The position numbers were made by a program, and so were the translations under genes. Shown here piece by piece: positions 11,201-22,600 of a DNA stretch of 64,000 nucleotides (positions are counted from its first letter, which is position 1; the number at the start of each line of letters is the position of its first letter). Source of the stretch: Brachycybe producta (taxonomy: Eukaryota > Arthropoda > Diplopoda > Playtdesmida > Andrognathidae). Location of the stretch: NCBI GenBank assembly GCA_036925085.1, contig JAUPFP010000087.1, positions 186,001 to 250,000 of the forward strand, in the 5' to 3' direction. The notes under the pieces were generated by a model. That model made no database searches. It saw nothing but the letters and a program-made list of their open reading frames with translations, and was not told where the DNA came from.

Positions 11201-14200
11201 TCCTTTCCACCAACCTTCTTCGACTTCCTCGAGAACATCGACGAGGTCGTCGACTTCTAGCTCTAACTCGTCCTCGTTCATAGGTTTGTAACTGAACAGA
11301 ACTTTGCATCTTCTCTTTTTTTCTGAAACGAAGTAAATCACGATCGTATATCTTTCCAAATCTGAGAGGAATAACGGCCGGGAATACGAACCTTTCCTAA
11401 GAGTGACACCACCTCCACCTCCTCCGCTGTTTGTCGGATTCTGATCGACGATCAATGGTGAACTTCTAGACGCCGTTTTCTTAGATTCCGTGGCCGTTCG
11501 AACCTTTAAACAAAAATTGAACGTCATCATCGTCAGACAATTCAACAATATAGAATTTGGAGCAGAAACGATCGGTACAATGAAAACAAAAACCACGGTC
11601 ATTATGAGCAACAGAAGAGACCCGATGGAAAGGGACAACAAATAAAACATCATTGGTACTTTTGCCGTACATAAACACTCTGAAAAAAAAATGGACTCGA
11701 AACGACAAAGAAACTGGGCGAAATGTTTACAAACTTTTGACGCTAAACGAGGAAACAGTAACGATATAGAAAGGAGGAACTCCCTTTTCCTCAAATAACA
11801 GCTCGCTTTTATAAACTATTAATATGCTTAAAAACAAAAACACAAAACTCCATAACAGGAAACTTAAAATATTGTTTTTTTTTTACTAACAACAGCTGCT
11901 TTTTCATAATACTCGGTCGGTATATTCTGCGTCTCAATTGCAAAAGTAAATAGAAATTAAAACTGTGTTAGAAAGTAGAACTTTAGCTGAAACACTTATT
12001 ATATTATTTTCATGTTGATATCTTTCAAAATAAACTATTTATAAAGGAAAATTAAAAATATCGTCTGCTTAAGATGGTTTATGAACAGCTGAACTCTTTC
12101 GTTATTATGTGTCTCTCAGAAAATGAGCAAAATCAGAGAGAAACTAGAAAGTGTTTTAGAAACTAGAATGTGTAGCTCAATCAGTTTCATGTCGATATCT
12201 TTCAAAATAAACTTTGTAAAGACAACTTTTTATGGAGTCGCAACAGACTGAGTTGTTAGGCTATTGCTGTCCGTTTCCGCGTTTTAAAACTGTCATAAAA
12301 CGATTATTTCCAAACAGATCTTCACAAAAAAGGGTTCACTCGCTTAATTTATTTGTGAAGTTTCGAAAAGACATTCAGTTTTGTTAAAAAAAAAACGCTT
12401 TTAAAAACCCACACACTGTACTTGTACCGGGTAAATTAGCTTCTTGAACGCGTCCTACGGACGGGAGGGAGGGGCCACGTGTCTTCAATTAACTTCATCT
12501 AGTCGCATCATTTGTAATTAATTCTAATAAAAACCAATTGGTCCGCAACTTCAAGTTCGGACATTTTCAAACTGAAATAAAAACCTAATTTAAAAAAAAT
12601 GTCAACATTGAAACATCCTTAAGTGATTGCGCTACCCTTCTAGTTTCTAAAAACACTTTCAAATTTCTCGTGAAAAGTCGAAAGAGCGGTTAAACTTTAA
12701 AAACACCTTAACAAAATATTTAAAATAAAAACCATCCAAAATGTTCAAATTTGACGTCACAACAACATTAGGACTCAAATGATACGTCAAATGTCATGAA
12801 ATTGTGGAGTTGGGGGGTTTTTTTTTTGCTTCTTCTGTTTTTTTTTTCTCTCTTCTGTCAACAAAACCGGAAATATATTTTTTTTTTTGCTATAAAATTT
12901 GCGATCAGTATTCAGTGCATTATTTCCGCTTTAACAGATGAATGAAACGAAGCGTAAAGACAATAATAATGTATTTAGCCTGTAGGAAAAAAAAAAAAAG
13001 AACTATGTTTTTTATGGCAAATATAGATGTGTTCATCTCATACCGTAAATCCGTGATTAGACGAAATTAACAGACATCCGTCCATTTCGTTGTTTTCTTT
13101 GAAAATTAATTTCGAGCGAGCGCGTTTAATAGAAATTGAACGACGTGAAAACCGACTGAAACACCGACGACGATTAAGACATGAGACTGAGGCAACAACA
13201 ATGACAGTGAGGCCGTCCTCAGGCAGTCAACTAACTAACTAACTGCGAGCACGAAACCTCAAAAAAAGATCATTTTTGAGAGATTTGTGTAATCGCCCGA
13301 TTTAAACGGTGACCTAACCAAAAGCGAACGTCGTTGTCGTCGTCGTCAGAGGAGGAGGAGAGAGAAACTTCACTTGACCTATTCACAATTTCAATGTAAT
13401 TTCCAGTCACTTTTGCCTGTTTTTATCAACAAGAAGAAGAAAACTTTTATCTTCTCGAGTCGCCCACACGAAAACGTGATCGAAAAAACCTTCATTCAAA
13501 GGTGCAGGTGATACGCGTTCAACAGTTTGTTTTCTAAATTGTATATTTTCTATCAACTAATTGCTCAGAGAGAGAGAGAGAAAAAAAAGTTTCTTAGAAA
13601 CTAGAATAGTAGGTGAATCTATTAAAAAAAAGATTTTCTCTCGTTTTCGTCTGATTACGCTAGTCTCCCAGCTAAGGCTTTCAAAGTTGTGCCATAAAAA
13701 GCTGTACAAGCTCCTACATAGAGGCTAAATGCGGTTCCTAATCAAAAGAATTCCCTTTAAAATAAACATTTGATGACCATTTTTTACATATCTGAATTAG
13801 AAAAATGACTCCGCAAGCAGATAAGAACGGCCTGTAGCAGAGAGACAAGTGTCTACTCGCAGCATGCGATTATCAAAAAATCAAATATATACCGAATATC
13901 CAATAACAATTGCAACGTGTTCTGAGCGCAACTAAAATAATGCATTTTTAGAAACATTTACAAGAAGCCTCGTAAATCCATTTTAATTTTCACGCAGAAA
14001 AGTGAGTTCCTTTGTTAAACCAGACTAGGAATAACAAAATGACCAGTAATATGCAAAAATTAATAAAACTCTCATCAAAAGTTTATTTTTTTAAATATAA
14101 TGAGTAACTTAATGCCAACAATTCTAGTTTCTAAAAAAATACTGTTATGATTTTTCTTTCTGTTTTGAAGAAACAACGTCGAAATCTTTATCTGAAGTGA

Positions 14201-15131
14201 ACTATGGATGTTTCAGTACTGAAATCCACTTGCAAACTAATTAGGAAACCAATCCAAATATCTATTATAGATCTAAGTTCATACAAAAATGTTAACTGTT
14301 AAAAAATATTATCATTGTTCAGAAATAATAATAATAAAAACCAGATAAAAACGACCTAAATATTCATTCAAGAGATTTACAATCAAAAGAGACTTTCAAA
14401 TCTCTTTAACAAAGTAGATCTGACCTACAAAAAATATAAATAACGACCTGTTTAACGAACTCGTTTGACAGTAAAAAAAAAAAACGGGTCGTGACGTCAC
14501 ACACTATCCGTATCTATACCATGACGTTACCGTTAATCTACATCCATACACATATATGAGTGGCTTAGAGGTAAACTGTGTTAAGTCACATTTTTTTTAT
14601 TTATTAAAAACATGATTATTGCATCACCTTGTCATGTTCTAATAGTGGTAAACAGTGTTAAGTCCATAGACCGGCCGCTAGATGGTGGTTTACCATGTTG
14701 AGTCCCATTCCCTTCAATGAAAATAAAAACTTACAATTGACTCCCCTGTAAAATTTAGGCTTTGTCACTTAACACAGTTTACCTCCGTGAGACACTGATA
14801 TAAAAACGAACAACAGAAAACGGTTGCTAGGCAACAACCACACCTAGCACGTGGACACCGAAAAAAAAAAAAGCACACTGTGTGTGTGTGTGTGTGCGCG
14901 CGCGTTGTGACGTCACCTTAGTTTCGCGTTACGTATGCGTCATGCGTTCGTTACCTTGACGAAGTTGTCCGGAAAAACGCCTCTTCGTCCATTGAAATCA
15001 CCTTCCCACCATCCGTCCTCGTGCTGAGCCACGTTCGTAATGACGTCACCCACTTTGATCGTCAGTTCGTCTTCGTTTTCCGCTTTGTAATCGAACTGAA
15101 CTTCGACCTCTTTTGACATCATCATCATCAT
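8256..15131 (-). CDS. SH3KBP1: CIN85/CD2AP-family endocytic adaptor (three SH3 domains, coiled coil)
   Basis: Eleven phase-consistent exons: 14955-15131, 11392-11503, 11113-11322, 10929-11044, 10770-10866, 10507-10694, 9512-9695, 9056-9444, 8679-8979, 8471-8616, 8256-8405, giving about 689 residues (human CIN85 665). SH3-A ([19 protein letters not shown], exon 1), SH3-B ([19 protein letters not shown], exon 3) and SH3-C ([19 protein letters not shown], exon 6) each end in GVFP(D/S)NFV. Between B and C is [12 protein letters not shown], matching the conserved GxGFGDIF motif of the family. Proline-rich clusters ([33 protein letters not shown]) and a C-terminal coiled coil ([19 protein letters not shown]) follow. 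The family links receptor ubiquitylation (Cbl), endocytosis and actin at the plasma membrane. Insects have one member (cindr); whether this is the only paralogue here is unknown. Five or six Met codons open the frame and the true start among them is uncertain. Confidence 0.95.
9696..10506 (-). other. CIN85/CD2AP intron with interspersed-repeat fragment
   Basis: A GA repeat lies at about 9749-9763. At 10133-10166 there is a string (TTTAACATGGGCTCAGCAAA then TTAGCATAATTCAA) that recurs almost unchanged at about 30747-30780, so it belongs to a dispersed repeat. No exon is supported. Confidence 0.45.
11950..12685. repeat. Scattered MITE arms within CIN85/CD2AP intron 1
   Basis: Two left arms (11955-12050 and 12135-12225, the latter with GTGTTTTAGAAACTAGAA and ATATCTTTCAAAATAAACTT) and one right arm (12565-12685, with TACCCTTCTAGTTTCTAAAA) are present. 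The arms are in the orientation expected of a complete element, with extra DNA between them, so this may be a nested or tandem insertion. Confidence 0.6.
14568..14790. repeat. Inverted-repeat element (MITE-like), about 220 bp
   Basis: Left end GAGGTAAACTGTGTTAAGTC and right end GTCACTTAACACAGTTTACC followed by TC are inverted complements of about 20 bp. An internal third copy (GGTAAACAGTGTTAAGTCC) lies near 14648. No transposase is encoded, as expected for a non-autonomous element. It is different in sequence from the main MITE family of the window. Confidence 0.65.
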
Positions 15132-15845
15132 CACATATTAAATACGAATAATAATTTAATGAAAATGAAAGAAACAAAATTTAGTCAATTTGACACTCGA
15201 AAGAGAAAGAGACGCGTTAGAAAAGGAACGCAGAAAATGAAAAATCTTCTCACCCATATTAACACGTCGTCCGTTTTGCCCTTTCGCAGTTAGAAACACT
15301 TTTCAAATTATAAAATCAGTACAAATAAACGGATGAAAACGCAAAGCGAAAAAGGGCGTCAATACGAAGAACGAACGAACATCCGCTCGGCCGCCATTGT
15401 TCACAAATCCCGCATATGACGTCAGTAGAGCAATAAAATTCCTCATTGGTTCATTTAGTAAAAAAACTCATTAAATTAATTTTCTCTTAAATTATTATTT
15501 CATATATAATGTTGTATTTATTTATTTAAAACAAAATATCAACAACTATGACCAATAAAATTAAACGTTTCTGTAAATAAATTACAAATTTTATTTAAAA
15601 ACCAAACACCGGTGCATGGTAACCGGTTATTAATATTTTTTAGTTGTAATTGTTGTCACTAGATGGCATTATTTTAGCTGACTAATTTAGCGTTGCCAAA
15701 TTTAGCTGCCCCTTGCGGATTCGGTCGAAGAACCAATTGTTCTCGATGGAAGGCAACCTTGCAATGCAGATACATGTTTCTGGAAGTTTCTCTTTATAAA
15801 GTTTAATTATTGCAATTTTTTAGTCGGTAAATTTAAAAAAAAACT
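15132..15845. promoter_or_regulatory. Shared promoter region of divergent CIN85/CD2AP and CHORDC1 genes
   Basis: The 714-bp gap between the two start codons must contain both promoters. Visible here are a perfect TGACGTCA (CRE/ATF-type octamer) at 15417-15424, and the motif CGGCCGCCATTG at about 15388-15399, which contains GCCATTG. A possible 5' UTR donor-like GGTGAGAAG lies on the minus strand at about 15252, but no matching acceptor is seen before the CIN85 ATG. No TATA box is obvious. That one element serves both genes is inference. Confidence 0.4.
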
Positions 15846-17497
15846 ATGGCTAATTCCGATACACAATTAGTTTTATGTTATAACAAAGGTTGTGGACAGA
15901 CTTTTGATCCTGAGAAGAACACTTTAGGTAAGTTATAAGATAAAAATCACCATAAACTTATCATTCCATTTAGACCACCATAGCCTAATATAATACACGA
16001 GGCTATGGACAACCACACAATAAAGAAATCAGGCAGCAATTTAACCATGTAATAATATACATTAGAGACTATGAATCGTTTTCTTTTTTTGTTATTTTAT
16101 GGACAGAATCATGCGTTTTTCACCCTGGAGCTCCAGTTTTCCACGATGCTTACAAAGGATGGTCCTGTTGCAGTAAGAAATGCACGGATTTCACCGAATT
16201 TCTCAACATAAAGGTCTAAAGAACTCAATTCTAAACTGAATGCGATCTGATTATAATCCCAATTTGAAACTGTTAATTTCATAGGGATGTACCAAATCGG
16301 TTCACAGCAACGTTAAACCTGTTGAACCCGAGAAACCAAAACAGGAAACGTCTAACGATGAGGTAGTTAAATACGAGTTTTCTTTTGATGTGGAAACATA
16401 AGTTACAAACGCATCGTTTTTAACGCCAATCTTAAGGTTTACGTTTACGAAGCACCAAAACCGATCAAACCAGAGATCAAAGTGGAGAGACCGGATGACG
16501 ATTTTCCGATGACCAAGTTGAAAACGACCGTAACAGCTTCCTTAAAGGACCTTCTTGCAAAACAGATAAACGAAAATTTATCGAAAGTTAATTTGGGTAG
16601 GAATAATATTTGAAAATATTGCATGAAATGATTAAAAAAAATTGGGTTCGCGTTTGTATTTTTATAGGTCCCGTTTCAACGGAAGTTCAAGTCGGAACAG
16701 CTTGTAAGAACGGAGGTTGCAAAAAGGTGGCCGATCCACTCATTAAGATCCAAATCGCATTCTCATAATTATAATTTTTTCTTTTTTTTTAAAGGATTAC
16801 AAGGGAGAAGAAAGTAATTCTGAAGCCTGTACTCATCATCCTGGTGTGCCCATATTTCACGAAGGGTCCGGTTTGTAGATCTCGAAAGTATCGCTTCTAA
16901 ATCTTAAAAACAACCTCGAATATTTTTATCTTTACTTTAAGATTAAAGTTCTGGTCCTGTTGTAAGAAGCGCACGACCGACTTTAATTCGTTTCTAGAAC
17001 AAGAAGGTTGTACATCAGGATCTCACATTTGGATCAAACCAGACGTAAAGAAAAGACCAAAAAAAAGGGGGGGGGGAGGACTTAATAAAATTTCCGAATA
17101 CTTTTGCTTATTTAGGCTCACCTCACACAAGTTGAATGTCGTTACGACTGGCATCAGACTGGAACCAACGTCGTCATCGCCATTTATGCCAAAGGATGTG
17201 ATCCACAAAAGTCGTACTTTGAAGCAAATCCAGTCAAACTTCACGTTGTTGCATCGTACGGTGACGGAATTTTTGACAAGGAATTCATCTTACAAGGGGC
17301 AAGTGGCGTTATTTTATTTTCCTCGGATGTGTACGTTATGTAATAAAAATTTCGTGTTACAGGTTATCGACGTCGAATCAAGTTGCGTTACAATGGCAGC
17401 TGCTAAATTAGAGATTAAACTTAAGAAAGCAAACGCATTCAGTTGGCGTAAATTGAATTTGACTTCGGAGGAATTGGAAAAACTAAAGCAGAAATGA
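15846..17497 (+). CDS. CHORDC1: CHORD-domain protein CHORDC1 (morgana), HSP90 co-chaperone
   Basis: Nine phase-consistent exons: 15846-15927, 16107-16213, 16285-16362, 16437-16596, 16668-16726, 16795-16865, 16942-17044, 17116-17298, 17363-17497, giving 325 residues (human 332). CHORD-I starts at [16 protein letters not shown] and runs through [24 protein letters not shown] contains [17 protein letters not shown] and [15 protein letters not shown]; the Cys/His residues for two zinc ions each are present. A C-terminal CS domain ([20 protein letters not shown]) follows, and the tail [11 protein letters not shown]-like segment ends the protein. The family regulates centrosome and ROCK signalling and assists HSP90. 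Intron 8 uses a GC donor (17299-17300, GCAAGT). The gene shares a promoter region with the CIN85 gene and converges with TIMM13, 217 bp apart. Confidence 0.96.
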
Positions 17498-17714
17498 AAG
17501 CATACTGTAATAATGATGAATTTAATTTGTGAAATGTAGCTTTGTATATGCATCATAAAAACAAGTTTAAAAAGATGCTTTTGACGAGTTTACTATTGTT
17601 TTCATGTTTTTCTTTCTTCATTTGGCAATACAAACAAACAAACTCTTCTTGACTAATTAATTATATGTTATTTCGACTAATAAATGAGATGGTCGAACAG
17701 TTTCTATCTCATCA

Positions 17715-18248
17715 TCACATACGATGCCGTTCTCTTTGTAGTCGGCTACTGTAGGATTTCGAAACGAGATTCCAGGAATCCATATACCGGTCCATGCACA
17801 TTGCTATACATTTCTACAAATAAAAAACCAATTAGGCAATCATCTTTCTTAGAATTTCTCTTCTTTTTTTGGTGGTTTTGTACCTGTTCGGATCCGTCTA
17901 AAGAACTGCCAGGTTTATTTACACACTTATTAAAGCATTTCTCTGATATTTTCTGAAGAAAAGAAAAACAAGACAAAAGTCGATCAAATTAAAAAGGGAC
18001 GGTGTGTTCTAGCCGGCAATGATAAAAGGATAAAAATGTGGCCAACATTAGACCTTCGAATGGATTGGCGATGATGCAACCTTAGCCCATTACTAGAGTA
18101 ATGGGTCTAAGATGCAACTTTACGAAAGGCATTCATTTATTTCTCCTCTTACTGTTAACAATTCCTGAGCGTTAGCCACTGCAAGTTGTTGTTTCACTTG
18201 ATCCATCAGCTCTTCTTTCTGTGACTCGGTTAATTTTGATCCAGACAT
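17715..18248 (-). CDS. TIMM13: Mitochondrial import chaperone Tim13
   Basis: Three phase-0 exons: 18153-18248, 17884-17952, 17715-17813, giving 87 residues, normal for a small Tim. The frame begins [20 protein letters not shown] and contains VANAQELL, then the twin CX3C motifs CFNKC and CIAMC separated by [12 protein letters not shown], and ends [12 protein letters not shown]. Tim13 pairs with Tim8 as a 70-kDa hexamer in the intermembrane space and escorts hydrophobic precursors to the TIM22 complex; its cysteines form two intramolecular disulfides. The KPGSSLD between the motifs and the VANAQELL helix distinguish it from Tim8, Tim9 and Tim10. A TGACGTCA octamer lies at 18349-18356, about 100 bp upstream of the start. 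Confidence 0.95.
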
Positions 18249-19640
18249 CGTTTAAAAAAATAGTTGTAAATATAAAAAAAAACAACCGAACCGCGTTTCA
18301 ATCACACGTGCCCCAATGTCCGTCTGCCACAGATTCATTCACCACCAGTGACGTCATAAATCAGTAATCTCAACGATTCATTCCAATACCAACTATGTCT
18401 TCAGCGTGCCAATCACCTTTACCGACACTGTTTGCCATTTTGTGCCAAAATTACACTAACGTTTTCATTTAAATGTTTTCTTAATAAGTTATATGCTTAG
18501 TTCTAATATATGCGCAGTACATATAAATGTATGATAAACATTTTTAAAAAGATTATATTTGATAACTTCAAGAAAAAATTTCGAAAATGTCAACTGTAGG
18601 CGGCTCGTTTTCACAGGGCACAAAATGGAGAGTACATTTATTCCATTTCATGCACCAAAAAGAACAGGCATTTAGAATTCGGGACGAACACAAGTTGGCT
18701 CCGCCCTTTTTATGACGAACGCAACTTCTAATTGGTTGGTTATGTAGTCTGACGTCACATGCTCCGCCCTTTTAAACGTCGAACTACACAACAAACCAAA
18801 TAAAAGTTGCCTGTCGTCATTAAAAGGGCGGAGCCAATTTGTGTTCATTCCGATTTCTAAATGCCCGTCCAAAAAAAGCCCAAGTAGCAATGCGCGCCAT
18901 CTAGTGTTATGGCGGGAAAATAAAAAAAAAATAGTCGCCGCTCTCAACTGGAAGATAATGACGTAAATGGTTGACCACAAAGCTCGGCTTGTGTCATTTT
19001 AATCTGATAAAATGGGCTAATAATAAAAGTTTTCAATATAGCTTTTATTTTAAACAGCTGGGAACTTTTGCTTTCACCTATTTTCTGTGAAACAGGAGGA
19101 CACAAGGGAGGGAACTTTTTGGTCAACCCCTCTGACGTCATAAGACGCAAGTTCCAATGCCCCAAATTGCACAAATATTAAATAAACTTCATATTATTAC
19201 ATCATTAAATTTTTATTTTTAATTATCTCCATTAAGACTGGTCAAAAAATTACCAAATTTTTTTTAAAAGACTTGTTGTAGTCACAAATGTTGTAGTCAA
19301 TAATTAACAATTTTTTTCATAAACTAAATTCTATTGTAAATTTACTCATACCATTTGAATAATATTAATAATAATAACAATAAAATAAAAATGGTCAAGA
19401 ATTCGTATTCAAATGTGAAGTAAGAAAATAAATATCGTTTTCACAGCCAAACTGATGCGGTTAACGTTCCTTCTCCTGCATGCAATTTAATTGCAAACAA
19501 CATTATTTGAACCTCGTTAACAATAATAATAATAATTATAAAAAAAACGTAACTTTTTATCAAAGAGATGATTGAAACTCAATCGAGAAAAGAGCAAAAT
19601 GAGATAATTCAATTAACATAAAATTTAATCCAGACTTGCA
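18249..19640. other. Intergenic region between TIMM13 and SMARCAD1, with two repeat elements
   Basis: No gene is supported. The region holds a 200-bp hairpin element (18668-18867), a copy of the TTGACGTCA-type repeat at about 18985-19150 (TTGTGTCATTTTAATCTGAT, then GTCAACCCCTCTGACGTCA), and AAT/TAA-rich microsatellite-like stretches near 19355-19385 and 19520-19545. The TIMM13 promoter (18249 onward) and the SMARCAD1 3' end (to 19640) must also lie here. Confidence 0.5.
18668..18867. repeat. Hairpin element with about 50-bp inverted arms
   Basis: GGCATTTAGAATTCGGGACG and the following ACACAAGTTGGCTCCGCCCT pair with the inverted copy near 18810-18865 (AAGGGCGGAGCCAATTTGTG, then TTCTAAATGCC). 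The arms have a few mismatches. A second, diverged relative with the same CCGCCCTTTTA and ACAAACCAAA blocks lies at about 46165-46305. It is presumably a non-autonomous DNA transposon; no target duplication is certain. Confidence 0.7.
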
Positions 19641-22600
19641 TCATAGACCAAGAACTTTTTTCAGTAATGAAGCGACATTCTTAGTATCGACATCTCCCAC
19701 TCCTAAAACAGAACAAAAAACAACGGTCATCATTATACAATTTGTAATTTTTGTAATGCAAAGAAAAAATATCGTACCAGAGTCTATCGACGTTAAATCC
19801 TTTTCTAACTTTAGTTTCTTAGTAGCTAATCTCAGTATATCTTCTTCGATCGTTTCCTTACTTATGAGGCGAATGACATTTACGTCCCTAAATAATAATA
19901 ATCATTGATCAACCAACAGACATGAGCGAATCTGTAGATTATTCAACCGCACTTGACTTGTCCGACACGATGGCATCGATCTTCTGCCTGTTTATCATTG
20001 TACGGATTGAAATCGATGTCGTGTAAAATGACAGTGTTTGCAACCGTCAAGTTGATTCCGAGTCCACCGGCTTTCGTCGAAAGGAGGAATATGAAAATGG
20101 AAGCATCGTTCGTGTATCGGTCGATCAGCACCAACCTGCGATAAAAGAAACAAGTCTGACACGGCGGAATAATAAAAAACAACAACAACAAGATGTTTGA
20201 AAACCTTTCTGAAACTGGGGTAGAACCATCCAATCGTACATATTTGTGACCATTCAATTTCATGTATTCTTCTACGATGTCTAACACCATAACAAATTGG
20301 CTAAAAAGTAGAACTCGGTCACCCTTAAAATAAATATCAATTTTTATATTTTAAAAAAGTGAAACTTGAGTGTTTTAGAAACTAGAAGGGTAGATCAATC
20401 ACTTCATTAATGTTTTTTATTTTAATTTTACTCTTCTGGTTTCTAAACACTTTCGATTTCTCTTCTTAGAGAGACGTAAACTTAAACTCAATTGGACAAC
20501 ATTCCATAAATGCAAACCTTCGATTTCATGTCTGGAAGAATATCGTCCAAATAGCTAAATTTTCCTGAATTAGAGATGTGACGAGATTCCAAAGCAAATG
20601 AAGAAATACTCTGTAAATATCAATCGCTTGAGAATTTACGTTTAAATGTGATATTTCTTATCAAAAAAAAAATGCGAGCCACCTTAAAATTACCACACAG
20701 TTTGTGTAATTCGAAATCAGACATAACTTGCATATCTTCGAGAATGAGATCGGAATTTGCCTCACAATGTGTCGGCTCCTTCAAAAAAAAACAACATTAC
20801 AACGTTCCGTTTTATAGCATCTAAAAACGCAATTACTTTTAACATCAACTTTGACATTTTCGTAAGTGTCTCGTCCGTGTAAAGATATCTCATTAAAAGA
20901 GGATGATTGGCCAACCTCCTCAATTGCATCACGTAACCGGCGCCACTCCTTGTAAAAACGGCATTTTCACGATCTTCACGAGCCTTCCTCGCCAGCTCGT
21001 GAACGAGACCCGTATACTGTTCGTTTTGATTCTCGTTCATCGGACAGAAAACAATCTCTTCTTTCTTCTTCGGTAAATCACGTAGAACGTCGCATTTTAA
21101 ACGTCGCAAAACAAAAGGTTTCATAATTTGACTCGCATGAGCAATTCTGTCCTTTTCAAACAACCCTTTCGTTTCTTCTCGATCATCCTTCTGAATATAA
21201 GAAATTATGAAGAAAGCGATAAGAACGAGAAAACGTAAAACAAGAGGCGATTCGACGATAATGCACCGAAACCATGGTAAACATCATCTTCAAATGTTCT
21301 TGTTTCCCATCGAACATGTTCGGCATCACAAATACAAGCAATGACATCAGTTCAATCAGGTTGTTTTGAAGTGGAGTCCCAGTTAAAAGAAGACGACGGT
21401 TCGCCTTTAAAAAAAATTAACAAGCAAAAAGAGTAAATAAACAGTTCAAAGAAACTGGCGACAAAGAACTTACATTAATTCGCATCAATTGTTGGTAGCG
21501 CTGAGTTCCCATGTTCTTCAAAAGATGAGCTTCGTCGAAAACAACATAATGAAACAAGACACGTCGAAACAGAGATCTGTCTTCAGAGCTACTCGTAACC
21601 AAGTTATAGCTACGAAGTAACGTGGCAAATTTCATTAGCAAATCAAACAAGACCATTCTTGGTTCATTTCCCCGACGAAATGAATAAAAATTCACTTTTA
21701 ATTTTAACATTTTTTACCCTTTGAAAAGAAATACCCTGATTTTTACTATTTTTATTTTACTCAAATGACAGACATTCCCCGACTCAATTTCATTTCCACC
21801 CGATTTTCTAGGTCGACATAACCCCTGTACATAAATTTCTTTTAAAAACCCCAAACGTACGTAGTAACAATGACGTTAAAAGAAGATTCCTTTCCCGTCA
21901 GAATGTCTCGACGAATTTGCTTCCGTTCGTTCTGACTTCCGTTATATAAAAGAACTTGCAACTTTGAAGACCAAGTATTTAACTCTCTGGCCCAATTATC
22001 TAAGAATTTTTAATAAGTAGAGTTAAATAAAAAGTATATCTTTCCAGTGCTACCATCGTACTAACCGATAGTCGAGGCTGGAACAACAATCAAATGTGGT
22101 CCCTCGTCTCCTTCTTCGAGCAAGTAAGTCAAAAACGCGATTGCCTGAATCGTTTTACCAAGACCCATTTCGTCGGCCAGAATCCCGTTCACCTTCTGGC
22201 GATGAAGCAGAACGATCCAATTGACTCCGAGAAGCTGATAAGGAGCTAATTTTAAACTGGAATTAAGCAACGATGGCTGTTCTTTCAAATGGCCATCTTC
22301 GTCTACGTCCTCTTCGTTCATCAATCGTGACACCTGCATCTCCATCTTTTTCGACAGTCGCTCGCAATTCAGCATAAGTTTCGATACGATCTCTCGCGAG
22401 TTGATCAACTCCTTCGCACTGTTCAAAAGATCGGTGGTCAAACTGCGCCCACTTTTAAATTTAAACACCTACAAAGGTCACAATTAAAATCAGTTTCCAA
22501 CAGCTGATTACATGAACTTTAATTAATCTACACTTCAGAAGCAACATTAAGAAGTGTTCTCTAAACTAGAAGAGTAAATATACAATTAAAGATAATTTTC

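Larger units (their letters stand above)
11504..14954 (-). other. Large first intron of the CIN85/CD2AP gene, repeat-rich
   Basis: A 3.45-kb intron, by far the longest of this gene. It holds MITE arms at about 11955-12050, 12135-12225 and 12565-12685, a partial arm near 13590-13620, and an unrelated inverted-repeat element at 14568-14790. A (GT)n/(GC)n run lies at about 14879-14904. The open frames in it have no family similarity that I can see. First-intron enhancers are possible but nothing specific shows one. Confidence 0.5.

Noticed and set aside
11504-11794. Upstream extension of the SH3-B exon frame in CIN85/CD2AP
   Set aside because: The frame runs through an intron: the acceptor at 11504-11505 joins in phase with exon 1, and the upstream residues ([12 protein letters not shown]...) have no match to the family.
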